A stretch of 53,138 nt of DNA from Verrucomicrobiales bacterium. Lineage in GTDB: Bacteria; Verrucomicrobiota; Verrucomicrobiia; Limisphaerales; UBA9464. Made by a program: the position numbers and the translations under genes. Below the pieces are notes generated by a model, which saw only the letters and a list, made by a program, of their open reading frames with translations, was not told the DNA's origin and made no database searches. Positions within the stretch are counted from its first letter, which is position 1. Every line of letters begins with the position of its first letter. The stretch lies in NCBI GenBank assembly GCA_027489875.1, contig JAIXZE010000252.1, positions 1 through 53,138 of the forward strand, written 5' to 3'. Below, one piece after another: positions 44,703 through 52,719 of this stretch.

Positions 44703-45907
44703 AGATTCATGCCCATCTGGCGCTGTGGACCAGCGCCCTGTTGACCGCAGCCACGGTTGTGGCCGCCGAGGAGAGGAATCCCTCCGCTGCCAAGCTCCGG
44801 AAAAGCCAGATACCACCCGCCGCCGCATCGCCTGCCGATGGGTTAGTGCTGCCTCCGGAACCGCCCGAACCGCCCGAAGCGCCAGCAGCTCCCGCCACGC
44901 CTGCCGTGGACACGATTGTCGAAGGGGTGAACGCCCAGCTCGACATGGCGCGCGAATTGGAGGCTCGGGTTCGGGATCAGGTGGAACGTGCGAGCGCTGA
45001 GTTCGAGCGTCAGTTGCCGGCCCTGAATTCGGGGCTTGCCCGGGTCCAGCGCAACCTGAGCACCGCCTTTGTGAGGGCTGGCGGGCCGTCGGCATTCCGC
45101 GCCTTGGTGCTGCCCTCCGGCGACGCCACCCAATCGGTGTCGGCGACGAAAGAGGAGTTGGCCATCATGGGACGACTGATCGAGAAGTCGCTGCAGCCGG
45201 AATCGGAGCGGACATCCAATCCGTTCCGCTTCGAGTTTGGCTCGGTGAATCTGGGCGGACGCAACGACCTCGATGCCCTCTACATCGAGGGCCATGGGGC
45301 GATCTTCTTCATCGAGGTTGACTATCCACTGGTGAAGGCTCCGGTGGCTGTCGAGAAAGCGGTTGAATCCAGCGGTGGCAAGGAGGACGCCTGGGAGCAG
45401 GCCCGCCGCGAGGTGCGTGGCGAACCGGAGCTCGAAAGCGACGACATGAACATCGCGGTGGCGCGCGTGTTCAACGCCGAGGCGAAGGCCTTCGATGGGG
45501 AACGCGTTGATGCCTTGCGGGAGCGGTTGGTGACTGTGCTGGCCCAGGCACGGAACCTGAAGTGCCTCCGCGCGGGAGAGTCGGTCACGGTCGTGGTTTC
45601 GGGCCCGAGTCCCAAAGTGAAGAAGTCGAAGCGAGCCCGGAACTCGTCTGTGGCGGTTGCAGGTGCTGACGTGGGCGGCCGCGGAGAGTTCTGGATGCAT
45701 GATGCCCGACCGGATTCCAACAGCAGTGGATCCGCCTCGGTCATGATCCTGAAAGCTGCGAAGGCGGATCTCGACGCTGTGGGCGCGAAGACCCTGACCG
45801 ACGAGGATTTCGCGAAGAAGGTCTCGGTCAACGCGCGGTTGGAGGATCCGGTGGCCGCCGAGCGTCCTCGCGAGGCTGGCGGCCGCGTCCGGACGACATC
45901 GCCGTAA
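44699..45907 (+). CDS. Secreted protein of unknown function in the ECF sigma operon
   Basis: I do not recognise this 402-residue protein. It has a signal peptide (first about 23 residues, ending near VVAAEE), a Pro/Glu-rich segment around 55-75 with EPPEPPEAP, a helical segment with LDMARELEARVRDQVERASA, and an alpha/beta middle part with DALYIEGHGAIFFIEVDYPL. The C-terminal part contains VVVSGPSP and a basic KKSKRAR patch. The ATG overlaps the anti-sigma stop (ATGA, 44699-44702), so expression is linked. It could be a sensor, target or effector of the sigma/anti-sigma pair; which one is not known. Confidence 0.7.
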   Translation: MKIHAHLALWTSALLTAATVVAAEERNPSAAKLRKSQIPPAAASPADGLVLPPEPPEPPEAPAAPATPAVDTIVEGVNAQLDMARELEARVRDQVERASAEFERQLPALNSGLARVQRNLSTAFVRAGGPSAFRALVLPSGDATQSVSATKEELAIMGRLIEKSLQPESERTSNPFRFEFGSVNLGGRNDLDALYIEGHGAIFFIEVDYPLVKAPVAVEKAVESSGGKEDAWEQARREVRGEPELESDDMNIAVARVFNAEAKAFDGERVDALRERLVTVLAQARNLKCLRAGESVTVVVSGPSPKVKKSKRARNSSVAVAGADVGGRGEFWMHDARPDSNSSGSASVMILKAAKADLDAVGAKTLTDEDFAKKVSVNARLEDPVAAERPREAGGRVRTTSP

Positions 45908-45935
45908 GGCAGGCCGCACCGCCGCTCACAAGAAG

Positions 45936-47135
45936 TCAGCGGCGCGACTCGTTGAAGTAGATCTTGAGGTTCCGTGTGGCACGGCCGGCTGCGACGATGT
46001 CGGGCCGGCCGTCGCCATTGAGGTCGGCCACCTGAAGGTCCTCGCAGGCCATGCCGTTGTCGTCGATGAGGGTTTGCCGCCACTGCGAACCCTCGGGGTC
46101 CAACGGGGTGAAAATCTTCACGCCCACCTTGGCTCCCGGTCGATTCATCGCCCGCCAGCCAACGACGACCTGATCACTGCCCAGACCGAGGAAGTCGGCG
46201 CAGGCCAATGCGTGCCCATCGATGAGTCCATCGTCCAGTACGTGTCGGTTCCAGAGTTCGCCGGAGCTGGCGGTCGGCGTCAGGACGACGAGTTGGTTTC
46301 CGTGCATGGGCGAGATTCCGGCGACGAACCGTGATTTCGCCAGACGACCCGCGCGGATCTCGCCGAAGCCACCATTCTCTGCGGAACCCAGCTGCCGTGT
46401 GGTGGACGAGCCGTCGGCACCCGGATCGATCAGGAAGGCTCCCTCCTTGGATCCCAGCAGCAGTTCATCCGCAGGATCCTCATCCCACTGGATCGGGTCC
46501 AGGTTATGGGTCTTGTGGTGGCTGGCATCGAGCACTTCGATGGACCAAGGAACCTTCATCGCGGTCGCCGGTGAGTAGCGTTGGATGCGGACGCCGTCAC
46601 CCTCCCCGGTACCGGGATTGTTCCCGCGTCCGTGAAGCGGAGCGGACACCAGGGTGAGCCGCCCCTGATGATTCCGGACCCAACGGATGCGATGGATGGT
46701 TGGATCGTGGGGCAGGGGAACGGGTGTCCACGCGGTCCTTCGATCGACGGGTGGTTGCAGGAAGAAGAGGGCTCCGGAATTGCGGGTGTCGCCCGGATTC
46801 CAGCCCGCACCCACGGCAATCTCTGCCTTCCCATCCCCATCGACGTCCGCGGCGGCGATGCAGACGTGGTCCAGGAGAGTCAGCTTTTCGGCGATGACGT
46901 GCTTCTCCCAGGAAGGATTCTGGTACCACGCGATCTGGGATTTGTCGCACAGGAGGATGTCGGTGCGGCGATCGCCGTCCACGTCGGCCAAGGCGAGGCC
47001 GTATCCGATGGTGATGTTCGTATCGACGTTGACGGCGCGGAAGGAGGGTTCGGGAGGCGCAGCGACCGCTGACAGGCTGAGCATGGCTGCGGCGAGCGAC
47101 ACGTATCCAGTCGGAGAAGGACAGGGCATGGCCAA
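45936..47135 (-). CDS. Secreted FG-GAP/VCBS repeat protein
   Basis: The 399-residue protein starts with a signal peptide and carries beta-propeller-type repeats with calcium-binding-like loops: ADVDGDRRTDIL, ADVDGDGKAEIA and ADLNGDGRPDIV. These are hallmarks of FG-GAP/VCBS repeats, usually found in surface or secreted adhesins and enzymes. No catalytic domain is visible. It is convergent with the unknown ECF-linked gene. Ligand unknown. Confidence 0.85.
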   Translation of the reverse strand: MAMPCPSPTGYVSLAAAMLSLSAVAAPPEPSFRAVNVDTNITIGYGLALADVDGDRRTDILLCDKSQIAWYQNPSWEKHVIAEKLTLLDHVCIAAADVDGDGKAEIAVGAGWNPGDTRNSGALFFLQPPVDRRTAWTPVPLPHDPTIHRIRWVRNHQGRLTLVSAPLHGRGNNPGTGEGDGVRIQRYSPATAMKVPWSIEVLDASHHKTHNLDPIQWDEDPADELLLGSKEGAFLIDPGADGSSTTRQLGSAENGGFGEIRAGRLAKSRFVAGISPMHGNQLVVLTPTASSGELWNRHVLDDGLIDGHALACADFLGLGSDQVVVGWRAMNRPGAKVGVKIFTPLDPEGSQWRQTLIDDNGMACEDLQVADLNGDGRPDIVAAGRATRNLKIYFNESRR

Positions 47136-47184
47136 AGGTTAATGGGTGGAACCGATCGAGGCCAGTGCACGCTCTGTCTGAGGT

Positions 47185-47847
47185 TCAGAGCCGGAGGCGA
47201 AGGAACGTTCCAAGGACGGACTCGTGGCGCCAGTGCGCCGGGGTGTGGGAGGAGAGGATCATGTAGAAGACGTCCAGATCGGCATCCTTTCCGAGGTGGA
47301 AGGTCAGCCCGGCCGGGACCACACGGTTCTCCGCCCACTGGTGTCGATGGAGGTCAATGATCCACTCGTTGTTGGCAAAGACGCGGGAAAGCGGACCGAT
47401 GGGCTGGCGAAGGGAATACCCAAATTGGACTCGGTGGCGGGAGCGGTGGGTGGTGAAGGATTCTCCCTCGTTCCATCGCCACTCCATCCGATTCCTGAGC
47501 TCCACGGAAAGTTGGGATCCCAGCTGGAAGTGCGGGTTCAGTTCCAGTTCGGGACGCCATTGCGTGGTGCGTTCCTCCGTCCGGACGTTTTCGATGCTCA
47601 GCACCGACTGGCCGGTGGCGATGTCGAGCCACGGCAGCACCTCATACTTGAAGCGAGGACTGATGATCTGGACGTAGGGCCCGTCCTGGGTGTCGAGCCG
47701 ATTGCCGACGAAGAGCCACGCCTTCGCGCGATCCGCACGCCAGAACTCGATCGAGGTCCAGGCCCACCACTCATCAGCGCGCACCAAGCCCGCTCCCAGC
47801 AAGCTCAGGAGGAGGCAGAGTCTTATCCATCTGCGACAACCGATCAC
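47185..47847 (-). CDS. DUF2490 family outer-membrane-like protein
   Basis: This 220-residue protein has a signal peptide (ending near LVRADEWW) and a body of amphipathic beta strands, including WAWTSIEFWRADRAKAWLF, RPELELNPHFQLG and the final VLGTFLRLRL. The pattern fits DUF2490, a family of probable small outer-membrane barrels. A role has not been established. It lies 50 bases upstream of the FG-GAP gene in the same direction, and its start faces repeat copy C. Confidence 0.8.
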   Translation of the reverse strand: MIGCRRWIRLCLLLSLLGAGLVRADEWWAWTSIEFWRADRAKAWLFVGNRLDTQDGPYVQIISPRFKYEVLPWLDIATGQSVLSIENVRTEERTTQWRPELELNPHFQLGSQLSVELRNRMEWRWNEGESFTTHRSRHRVQFGYSLRQPIGPLSRVFANNEWIIDLHRHQWAENRVVPAGLTFHLGKDADLDVFYMILSSHTPAHWRHESVLGTFLRLRL

Positions 47848-47909
47848 TGATCCTGCGTACCACCCGAGGCAGGTTCATGCGAGGAGGTTTCCGGGACTGC
47901 CTGAACCAA

Positions 47910-48019
47910 GGGCGCATCTGGACACTGCCCCTGTGGCAATGTTCTCGGGGCGGCGATGTCCTCATCGTCTTGGGAAAGGTTCCGGAACGTCGACGGGGAT
48001 GTTACCGCCCCGTTCCCCA
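47910..48019. repeat. Palindromic REP/MITE-like repeat, copy C (right end degenerate)
   Basis: It begins with GGGCGCATCTGGACAC (47910-47925) and contains the arm GGCGATGTCCTCATCG (about 47952-47967). A degraded right arm follows, ending GTTACCGCCCCG near 48012. The right terminus found in copies A and D is absent. It occupies most of the divergent spacer between the DUF2490 gene and the ATPase gene. Confidence 0.75.
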
Positions 48020-48065
48020 GCAGCAACGCCTCCGCCGGAGCCCGGGATTGCGCGGCGGGGGCACC

Positions 48066-49352
48066 GTGACCTACGGTCGGGTTCAGGTGATCTCCGAAAT
48101 CCGCATCCGCAACTTCAAGAGCATCCAGGATCTCACGCTCAAGCTGGGACGGGTAACCGTGCTGATTGGGGAGAACGGCAGCGGCAAGAGCAACATCCTG
48201 GAGGCGATCGGTTTCGCCGGTTGCGCCGCAGCAGGCAAGTTGGACAACGCCGTTCTGGCCAGTCGCGGAATCCGGGTCTGCGAACCCGGGTGGATGACGG
48301 CGGCGTTTGGGGAGGTTGACGAAGCTGACAAGGGAGGGGTGGCGGTCAACTTTCAGATTGGTAGCGGGCAGATACAACCGGATCTCGAACTGTCGATTAC
48401 GTGGGGTGGACAATCAGGGAGAACCAGGCGCACAGGTTGGAGAATCGTTGCTAGTTCGGGCGGTGAGCCTTTGCTTCTAGCATCAGATTTGGACCGGGTC
48501 TGGGAGTTAAAGGAAAAGTTGTCTCAGGAGTTCTGGGATGACTTGCAACAGAGTAAGCCTCACATGGCTCCGAAGTATCAAAGCGTTGCACGTCCAGACT
48601 TGGAGCAAAAGATTGGCCCAATTGTTGAGAAGATAGCTATCGCCCGCATCGCTCGCGAGCGTCTTTCCGAGTCTGCCTCCGAGTTGGCCCTCTCCGACTT
48701 CATGATCTACGCCCCGGAGAACACCTTGTTGCGGACGCCGTCGCCGGAGAGTGCGGTACTGCCGCTGGGTTCGAAGGGAGAGGGCCTTTTCCGGCATCTT
48801 GAATCCTTCGGGGATCCGGAGAACGAAGCCCAGCTGAAGGACATGAAGGAGCGGTTGAAGATCTTTGGATGGTTTGAGGATTTTTTGGCTCCGGATGCTG
48901 CGGCGGTGTCGCAGGCCCGGCTCCAGATCCGGGATCGGTGGCTCGCTCCAGGGCGAGCTGTGATTGACCAGCGCAGCGCCAACGAAGGCTTCCTGTATCT
49001 GTTGTTCTACTTTGCACTGATGATGAGTTCACGGACGCCCAGGTTCTTTGCGATCGACAATCTGGACAACGCCCTGAATCCGAAGTTGTGCGCGGCACTC
49101 ATGCGGCAGATCGCGGAACTGGCCGACCGCTACGACAAGCAGGTGATCTGCACGACGCATAACCCGGCGATCCTGGACGGGCTGAATCTCCGCGATGACG
49201 CGCAGCGCTTGTATTCGGTCCAGCGCAACGAAGATGGACAGACGACCGTGAACCGGGTTCGGGCCCCGCAGCCCATGCCAGGACAGGTGCCCATGAAGTT
49301 GTCGGCGGCCTTCCTCGCCGGGCACATCGGAGGACTTCCGGAACACTTCTAG
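48066..49352 (+). CDS. SMC/RecF/OLD-like AAA family ATPase
   Basis: The 428-residue ABC-type AAA ATPase has Walker A GENGSGKS (35-42) after ISEIRIRNFKSIQDLTL, as in SMC/RecF/OLD proteins. The Walker B-like FFAIDNLDNALNP has Asp331 followed by Asn332 where most relatives have Glu. TTHNPA with His365 is in the H-loop position. The start is a GTG at 48066 or 48087; the frame also runs upstream through repeat copy C, which is not protein-like. The region around 48420-48680 is AT-richer than its flanks. It is followed after five bases by a TOPRIM-like gene. The pair resembles two-gene ATPase/nuclease modules used in phage defence. The mechanism is not proven here. Confidence 0.82.
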   Translation: MTYGRVQVISEIRIRNFKSIQDLTLKLGRVTVLIGENGSGKSNILEAIGFAGCAAAGKLDNAVLASRGIRVCEPGWMTAAFGEVDEADKGGVAVNFQIGSGQIQPDLELSITWGGQSGRTRRTGWRIVASSGGEPLLLASDLDRVWELKEKLSQEFWDDLQQSKPHMAPKYQSVARPDLEQKIGPIVEKIAIARIARERLSESASELALSDFMIYAPENTLLRTPSPESAVLPLGSKGEGLFRHLESFGDPENEAQLKDMKERLKIFGWFEDFLAPDAAAVSQARLQIRDRWLAPGRAVIDQRSANEGFLYLLFYFALMMSSRTPRFFAIDNLDNALNPKLCAALMRQIAELADRYDKQVICTTHNPAILDGLNLRDDAQRLYSVQRNEDGQTTVNRVRAPQPMPGQVPMKLSAAFLAGHIGGLPEHF

Positions 49353-49357
49353 CGCCC

Positions 49358-50056
49358 ATGAGCGGGTACACTAACGACTTTGCCCTGGTGGCCGAGGGGG
49401 TGACGGATCACGCGGTGCTGAAGACCGTCCTTCTGGGTTTCTTCAAGGGCCAACTGCGAGAGCCAAAATTCTCCATGAGCCAGCCAGATCGGGATGCCAC
49501 CACCGAGAACGAATGGCAGAGGTTTGGCAATTGGGAGAACGTGTTTCGGTATCTCCGCGAGGGCCATCACCGGTATGCCCTCCAGTTCAACCAATACCTC
49601 GTGGTGCAGGTAGACACAGACTGCTCGGAGCGGCCGGGCTTCGACGTCCCCCGTCATGTCGCAGGGGAAAGGCTCGACGTTCCGATCCTTGTAGAACGGG
49701 TTGTCGAACGGATCCGGAAGGAGATCGGCGAGGATGACTGCCGTATGTATGGCGAGCGTCTCCTCTTTGCCGTTTGCGTGGATTCCCTGGAGTGCTGGTT
49801 GCTTCCTTTGTGGGCGGATCAGGAAATCCATCAGGTTCGGACGACAGGGTGCCTGGAAGCCTTGAATCGCGAGCTGGCCCGGCAAGACCAAGAGCGCGTG
49901 TCCCCCTCCACCAAGCAGGTGCCGGTGTACGAGAACGCAGCCCGAGGCTACCGGAAGCGGAAGGAATTACTGGAGGCGGGTCGGAAGAATCCCAGCCTCG
50001 GCATCTTCCTGGATACCTTGGAGTCGCGGAGCATCACCTTGGCTGTGGACGATTGA
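49358..50056 (+). CDS. TOPRIM-like protein (RloB/DUF4276-like) paired with the ATPase
   Basis: This 232-residue protein shows TOPRIM-type acidic elements: Glu13 in VAEGVTD and the D86-T87-D88 pair in VVQVDTDCSE. A later SLECWLL segment (142-148) resembles the ExWLL motif seen in RloB, DUF4276 and DUF4435 proteins. TOPRIM domains bind metal and cleave or rearrange nucleic acid. The gene starts five bases after the ATPase stop, so the two are probably made together. I cannot assign it to one named family with certainty. Confidence 0.6.
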   Translation: MSGYTNDFALVAEGVTDHAVLKTVLLGFFKGQLREPKFSMSQPDRDATTENEWQRFGNWENVFRYLREGHHRYALQFNQYLVVQVDTDCSERPGFDVPRHVAGERLDVPILVERVVERIRKEIGEDDCRMYGERLLFAVCVDSLECWLLPLWADQEIHQVRTTGCLEALNRELARQDQERVSPSTKQVPVYENAARGYRKRKELLEAGRKNPSLGIFLDTLESRSITLAVDD

Positions 50057-50069
50057 CGTGTGGTTCCCT

Positions 50070-50987
50070 TCAAACCAGCCCTTGCAGCGCGAGCCACAGG
50101 CCGCGGAAGTAGTGCATGACGCGGATGGGGTCGGTGGTTTCGGGGATCTCCGCGAGGGTATAGCCGGTGTAGCCCATCTCATTCAGCCGGGTGAACAGGC
50201 GGCGGAAAGGGTACTCGGCGAGGAACAGGTCGCGCAGGTGGACCTCGATGATGCGGTCGCGGACGAGGTCGAAGTTGGCGTCGAGACCGTTGGCTCCGAG
50301 ATCGGTCTGGTTGGAGTTCCAGCAGACGCCGACGGCGCGGTGGCTGGCGACGTCCATGATGCGGCGGATGCGGGGCAAGGCGGAGGTGCCGGAGCCGTGG
50401 ACTTCGAGCCGGACCTGTTGTCCGAGACCGGCCGCGGTCTCGCCGAGTTCGCGGAGGGAACGTCCAATCTGTTCGAGGGTCTTTTCTTCGGGGACCTCTT
50501 TGGGAAGGCCGTTGGGTCGGACCTTGATGCCGGAAGCGCCGACGTCGTGGGCGAGTTGGAGGTATTGTTTGGTGGCCTCGATGTCCGCGCGCAGACGGGA
50601 GGCGTCGGGCGTGTGGTAATCGAAGGCGGAACCGAGGGAATAGAGTTCGACGGGGGAATCGGCGAAGCGGCGTTTGACTTCGGCGCGTTCGGCGGTGGAG
50701 AGGGTGACTTCGACGCCGTGCTTGTGGGTGGTGCGGAGTTCGACGCCCTGAAACCCGGTTTTCGAGCAGTTGGTGATGATGGTGGCGATGTCCCAGTCCT
50801 TGGCGAGGTTGTAGGTGACGGTGCCGAGCTTCATGCGGCTCTTTTGCGCGAATCCGCCGGACGTGGGGATGCTGGCGGGACGGGCGGGGCCCGGGGTTGT
50901 CGATGCCGGTGAGGAGGACTGGGCGAGAGCGACGACGGGTGCCGCCGCCAGTCCGGCGGCGATGAATTGGCGGCGGGTTGGTTTCAT
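50070..50987 (-). CDS. Tat-exported sugar phosphate isomerase/epimerase-like protein
   Basis: The 305-residue protein starts with the Tat motif TRRQFIAAG and a hydrophobic stretch, followed by an AP-endonuclease-2/xylose-isomerase TIM barrel. Visible segments are LGTVTYNLAKDWDIATII, GFQGVELRTTHKHGVEV, VRLEVHGSG, VCWNSNQTD and IIEVHLRDL. The Glu, Asp and His positions fit a metal-dependent isomerase or epimerase. It lies 37 bases downstream of the GntP-type permease gene, so it probably acts on the transported sugar acid or a related sugar. The real substrate is unknown. It converges on the TOPRIM-like gene. Confidence 0.85.
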   Translation of the reverse strand: MKPTRRQFIAAGLAAAPVVALAQSSSPASTTPGPARPASIPTSGGFAQKSRMKLGTVTYNLAKDWDIATIITNCSKTGFQGVELRTTHKHGVEVTLSTAERAEVKRRFADSPVELYSLGSAFDYHTPDASRLRADIEATKQYLQLAHDVGASGIKVRPNGLPKEVPEEKTLEQIGRSLRELGETAAGLGQQVRLEVHGSGTSALPRIRRIMDVASHRAVGVCWNSNQTDLGANGLDANFDLVRDRIIEVHLRDLFLAEYPFRRLFTRLNEMGYTGYTLAEIPETTDPIRVMHYFRGLWLALQGLV

Positions 50988-51024
50988 GGGTCGGCGGGGT
51001 TTGGGTGATTCGGTGGCGGTGGGA

Positions 51025-52452
51025 TCAGATCAGGCTGTAGGCAATCAGCGAAAAGAGCATGCCCGCGACACCGACGATGGTCTCGCAGACCGTCCAGGTG
51101 CGGAGGGTCTGCGGAACAGAGAGACCGAGGCAGTCCTTCACGATCCAGAAGCCGGCGTCGTTGAGGTGCGACAGGAAGAGCGAGCCGCAGCCGATGGCCA
51201 CCACGACGAGACAGCGATGGTCGGCGTCGAGGGTGATGCCCTGGGACTTGAGGTAGTCGGGGAGCAGGAGGCTGGCGGTGGTGATGGCGACGGTGGCGGA
51301 GCCGGTGGCCACGCGGATGAAGGCCGAGATCACCCAGCCGAAGAGCAGGGGAGACAGCTTGGCGGAGGCCCCGAAATGTCCGATCGATTCGGCGACACCG
51401 CTGTCGCGCAGGACGCGGGCGAATCCGCCGCCGGCGCCGATGACAACGAGAGTCATGCCGATGGAGGCGACGGCGACCTCGGTGAACTTGAGGACCTGCG
51501 CGCCGGTGTAACCGCAGCGGAGACCGAGGGACCAGCTGGCGAAGAGGACGGCGATGAGGAGGGCCATGAACGGACCGCCGATGAAGGAGAGGCTCTCACG
51601 GAGATGATCGCCCTTGGGAAGGATGAGTTCGGCGGCGGTGGAGATGAGCATCAGGCCGACTGGCAGGATGATGGTGAACATCGTCATGCCGAATCCGGGC
51701 AGGGATCGGCCGGGTTCGAGCGTGCGGGACTTGTCCGGTACGGCGGGGGCTTCGGTATGGACGCGCTTCACGATGAAGCGGGCGTAGATGGGGCCGGCGA
51801 CGGCGGCGGTTGGGATGCCGATGATGAAACCCCAGAAGAGGACGCGGCCCATGTCGACGGCGAGTTCCTTGGCGGCGATGACGGGGCCGGGGTGCGGTGG
51901 CATGACGCCGTGCATCACCGAGAGGCAGGAAAGCAGCGGCAGGAAGAGCAGGAGGAACGGTTGCTTGGTGCGATGGGTCAGCGTCAGGACGATGGGGGCG
52001 AGCAACACGAGGCCGACGGCGAACCAGGTCGTGAGGCCGATCGTCAGTGCCAGCGCCATGATGCAAAGCTGGATGCGCTTGGGCCCGAAGAAGTCGATGA
52101 ACCGCTGGGCAAGGACCTCGGCACCGCCGGATTCGGCGAGGAGTTTCCCGAGCATCGTGCCGAGCACGACCATGGCGGTGACGCCGCCCAGCGCGCCGCC
52201 GAGCCCGGCGCTGAACGACTCCACCACGTTCAGCATGGTATAGGAACTCGTGGATCCATCGGCCGCCTTGAGGATGGCGCCGGTCGCGGTGCGGGCGGGA
52301 ACCCGGAGCCAGAAGACGGAGCCGGTGCCCACGACGAGGGCGGCGGCCGCCAGGGCGATGAAGGCGTTGATCTTGATGCGGGTGACCAGCAGGACGAGGA
52401 CGCCGATCGAGACCAGCGCCAGGGCAACGAGCTTCCAATCTGCGGGTGTCAT
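51025..52452 (-). CDS. GntP-family gluconate:H+ symporter-like permease
   Basis: This 475-residue polytopic protein matches the GntP family, which imports gluconate or related sugar acids with protons. Evidence includes KINAFIALAAAALVVG, the GLGGALGGVTAMVVLGTMLG segment, MHGVMPPHPGPVIAAKEL and SHLNDAGFWIVKDCLGLS, all typical of the family. The ATG at 52452 (MTPADWKL) is preferred; the frame extends upstream to 52530 without homology. It precedes the Tat-exported isomerase-like gene. Confidence 0.9.
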   Translation of the reverse strand: MTPADWKLVALALVSIGVLVLLVTRIKINAFIALAAAALVVGTGSVFWLRVPARTATGAILKAADGSTSSYTMLNVVESFSAGLGGALGGVTAMVVLGTMLGKLLAESGGAEVLAQRFIDFFGPKRIQLCIMALALTIGLTTWFAVGLVLLAPIVLTLTHRTKQPFLLLFLPLLSCLSVMHGVMPPHPGPVIAAKELAVDMGRVLFWGFIIGIPTAAVAGPIYARFIVKRVHTEAPAVPDKSRTLEPGRSLPGFGMTMFTIILPVGLMLISTAAELILPKGDHLRESLSFIGGPFMALLIAVLFASWSLGLRCGYTGAQVLKFTEVAVASIGMTLVVIGAGGGFARVLRDSGVAESIGHFGASAKLSPLLFGWVISAFIRVATGSATVAITTASLLLPDYLKSQGITLDADHRCLVVVAIGCGSLFLSHLNDAGFWIVKDCLGLSVPQTLRTWTVCETIVGVAGMLFSLIAYSLI

Positions 52453-52522
52453 GGTGATGGCTGTAAGCCTGCCACGGCAGAGTTGGGGAGTGGAATGACG
52501 AATGTCTGATGGAGCGCGCCCG

Positions 52523-52656
52523 GGGCGCATCTGGACACAGCCCCCTTTTGGAAAGGATTCGGGGCGGCGATGTCCTCATCGCCATTGGGAGTGGCTTTGG
52601 AACGGCGACGAGGACGTCGCCACCCCGATGCTTGGGGTCAGTGTCCAGATGCGCCC
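52523..52656. repeat. Palindromic REP/MITE-like repeat, copy D (complete)
   Basis: The unit is 134 bases. The left terminus GGGCGCATCTGGACAC (52523-52538) and right terminus GTGTCCAGATGCGCCC (52641-52656) are perfect inverted repeats. Inside are GGCGATGTCCTCATCGCC and GGCGACGAGGACGTCGCC, which pair with each other. It lies in the divergent spacer between the GntP gene and the pseudopilin gene. No target-site duplication is evident. Confidence 0.85.
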
Positions 52657-52719
52657 GTTCGCCCCAAGGGAGTGAACCATCGCTTGGAATTTCGGCCCGG
52701 GTTGTGCTCCTTTACGAGC

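Noticed and set aside
45907..45950. Small inverted repeat (GCCGCT/AGCGGC) at the convergent ends of two genes
   Set aside because: Arms are six bases, it overlaps a coding end and no T-run follows; it is too weak to call a terminator.
47877..48065. Upstream extension of the ATPase reading frame
   Set aside because: This part is encoded by the repeat copy C and gives a non-homologous N-terminus; ATPase homology starts only after the GTG at 48066.
50815..52509. Long plus-strand open frame of 564 codons opposite the GntP-type permease gene
   Set aside because: The translated product is low-complexity (Gly, Asp, Glu-rich) and has no family motifs, while the minus strand gives a clear membrane transporter. 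It is a high-GC antisense shadow.
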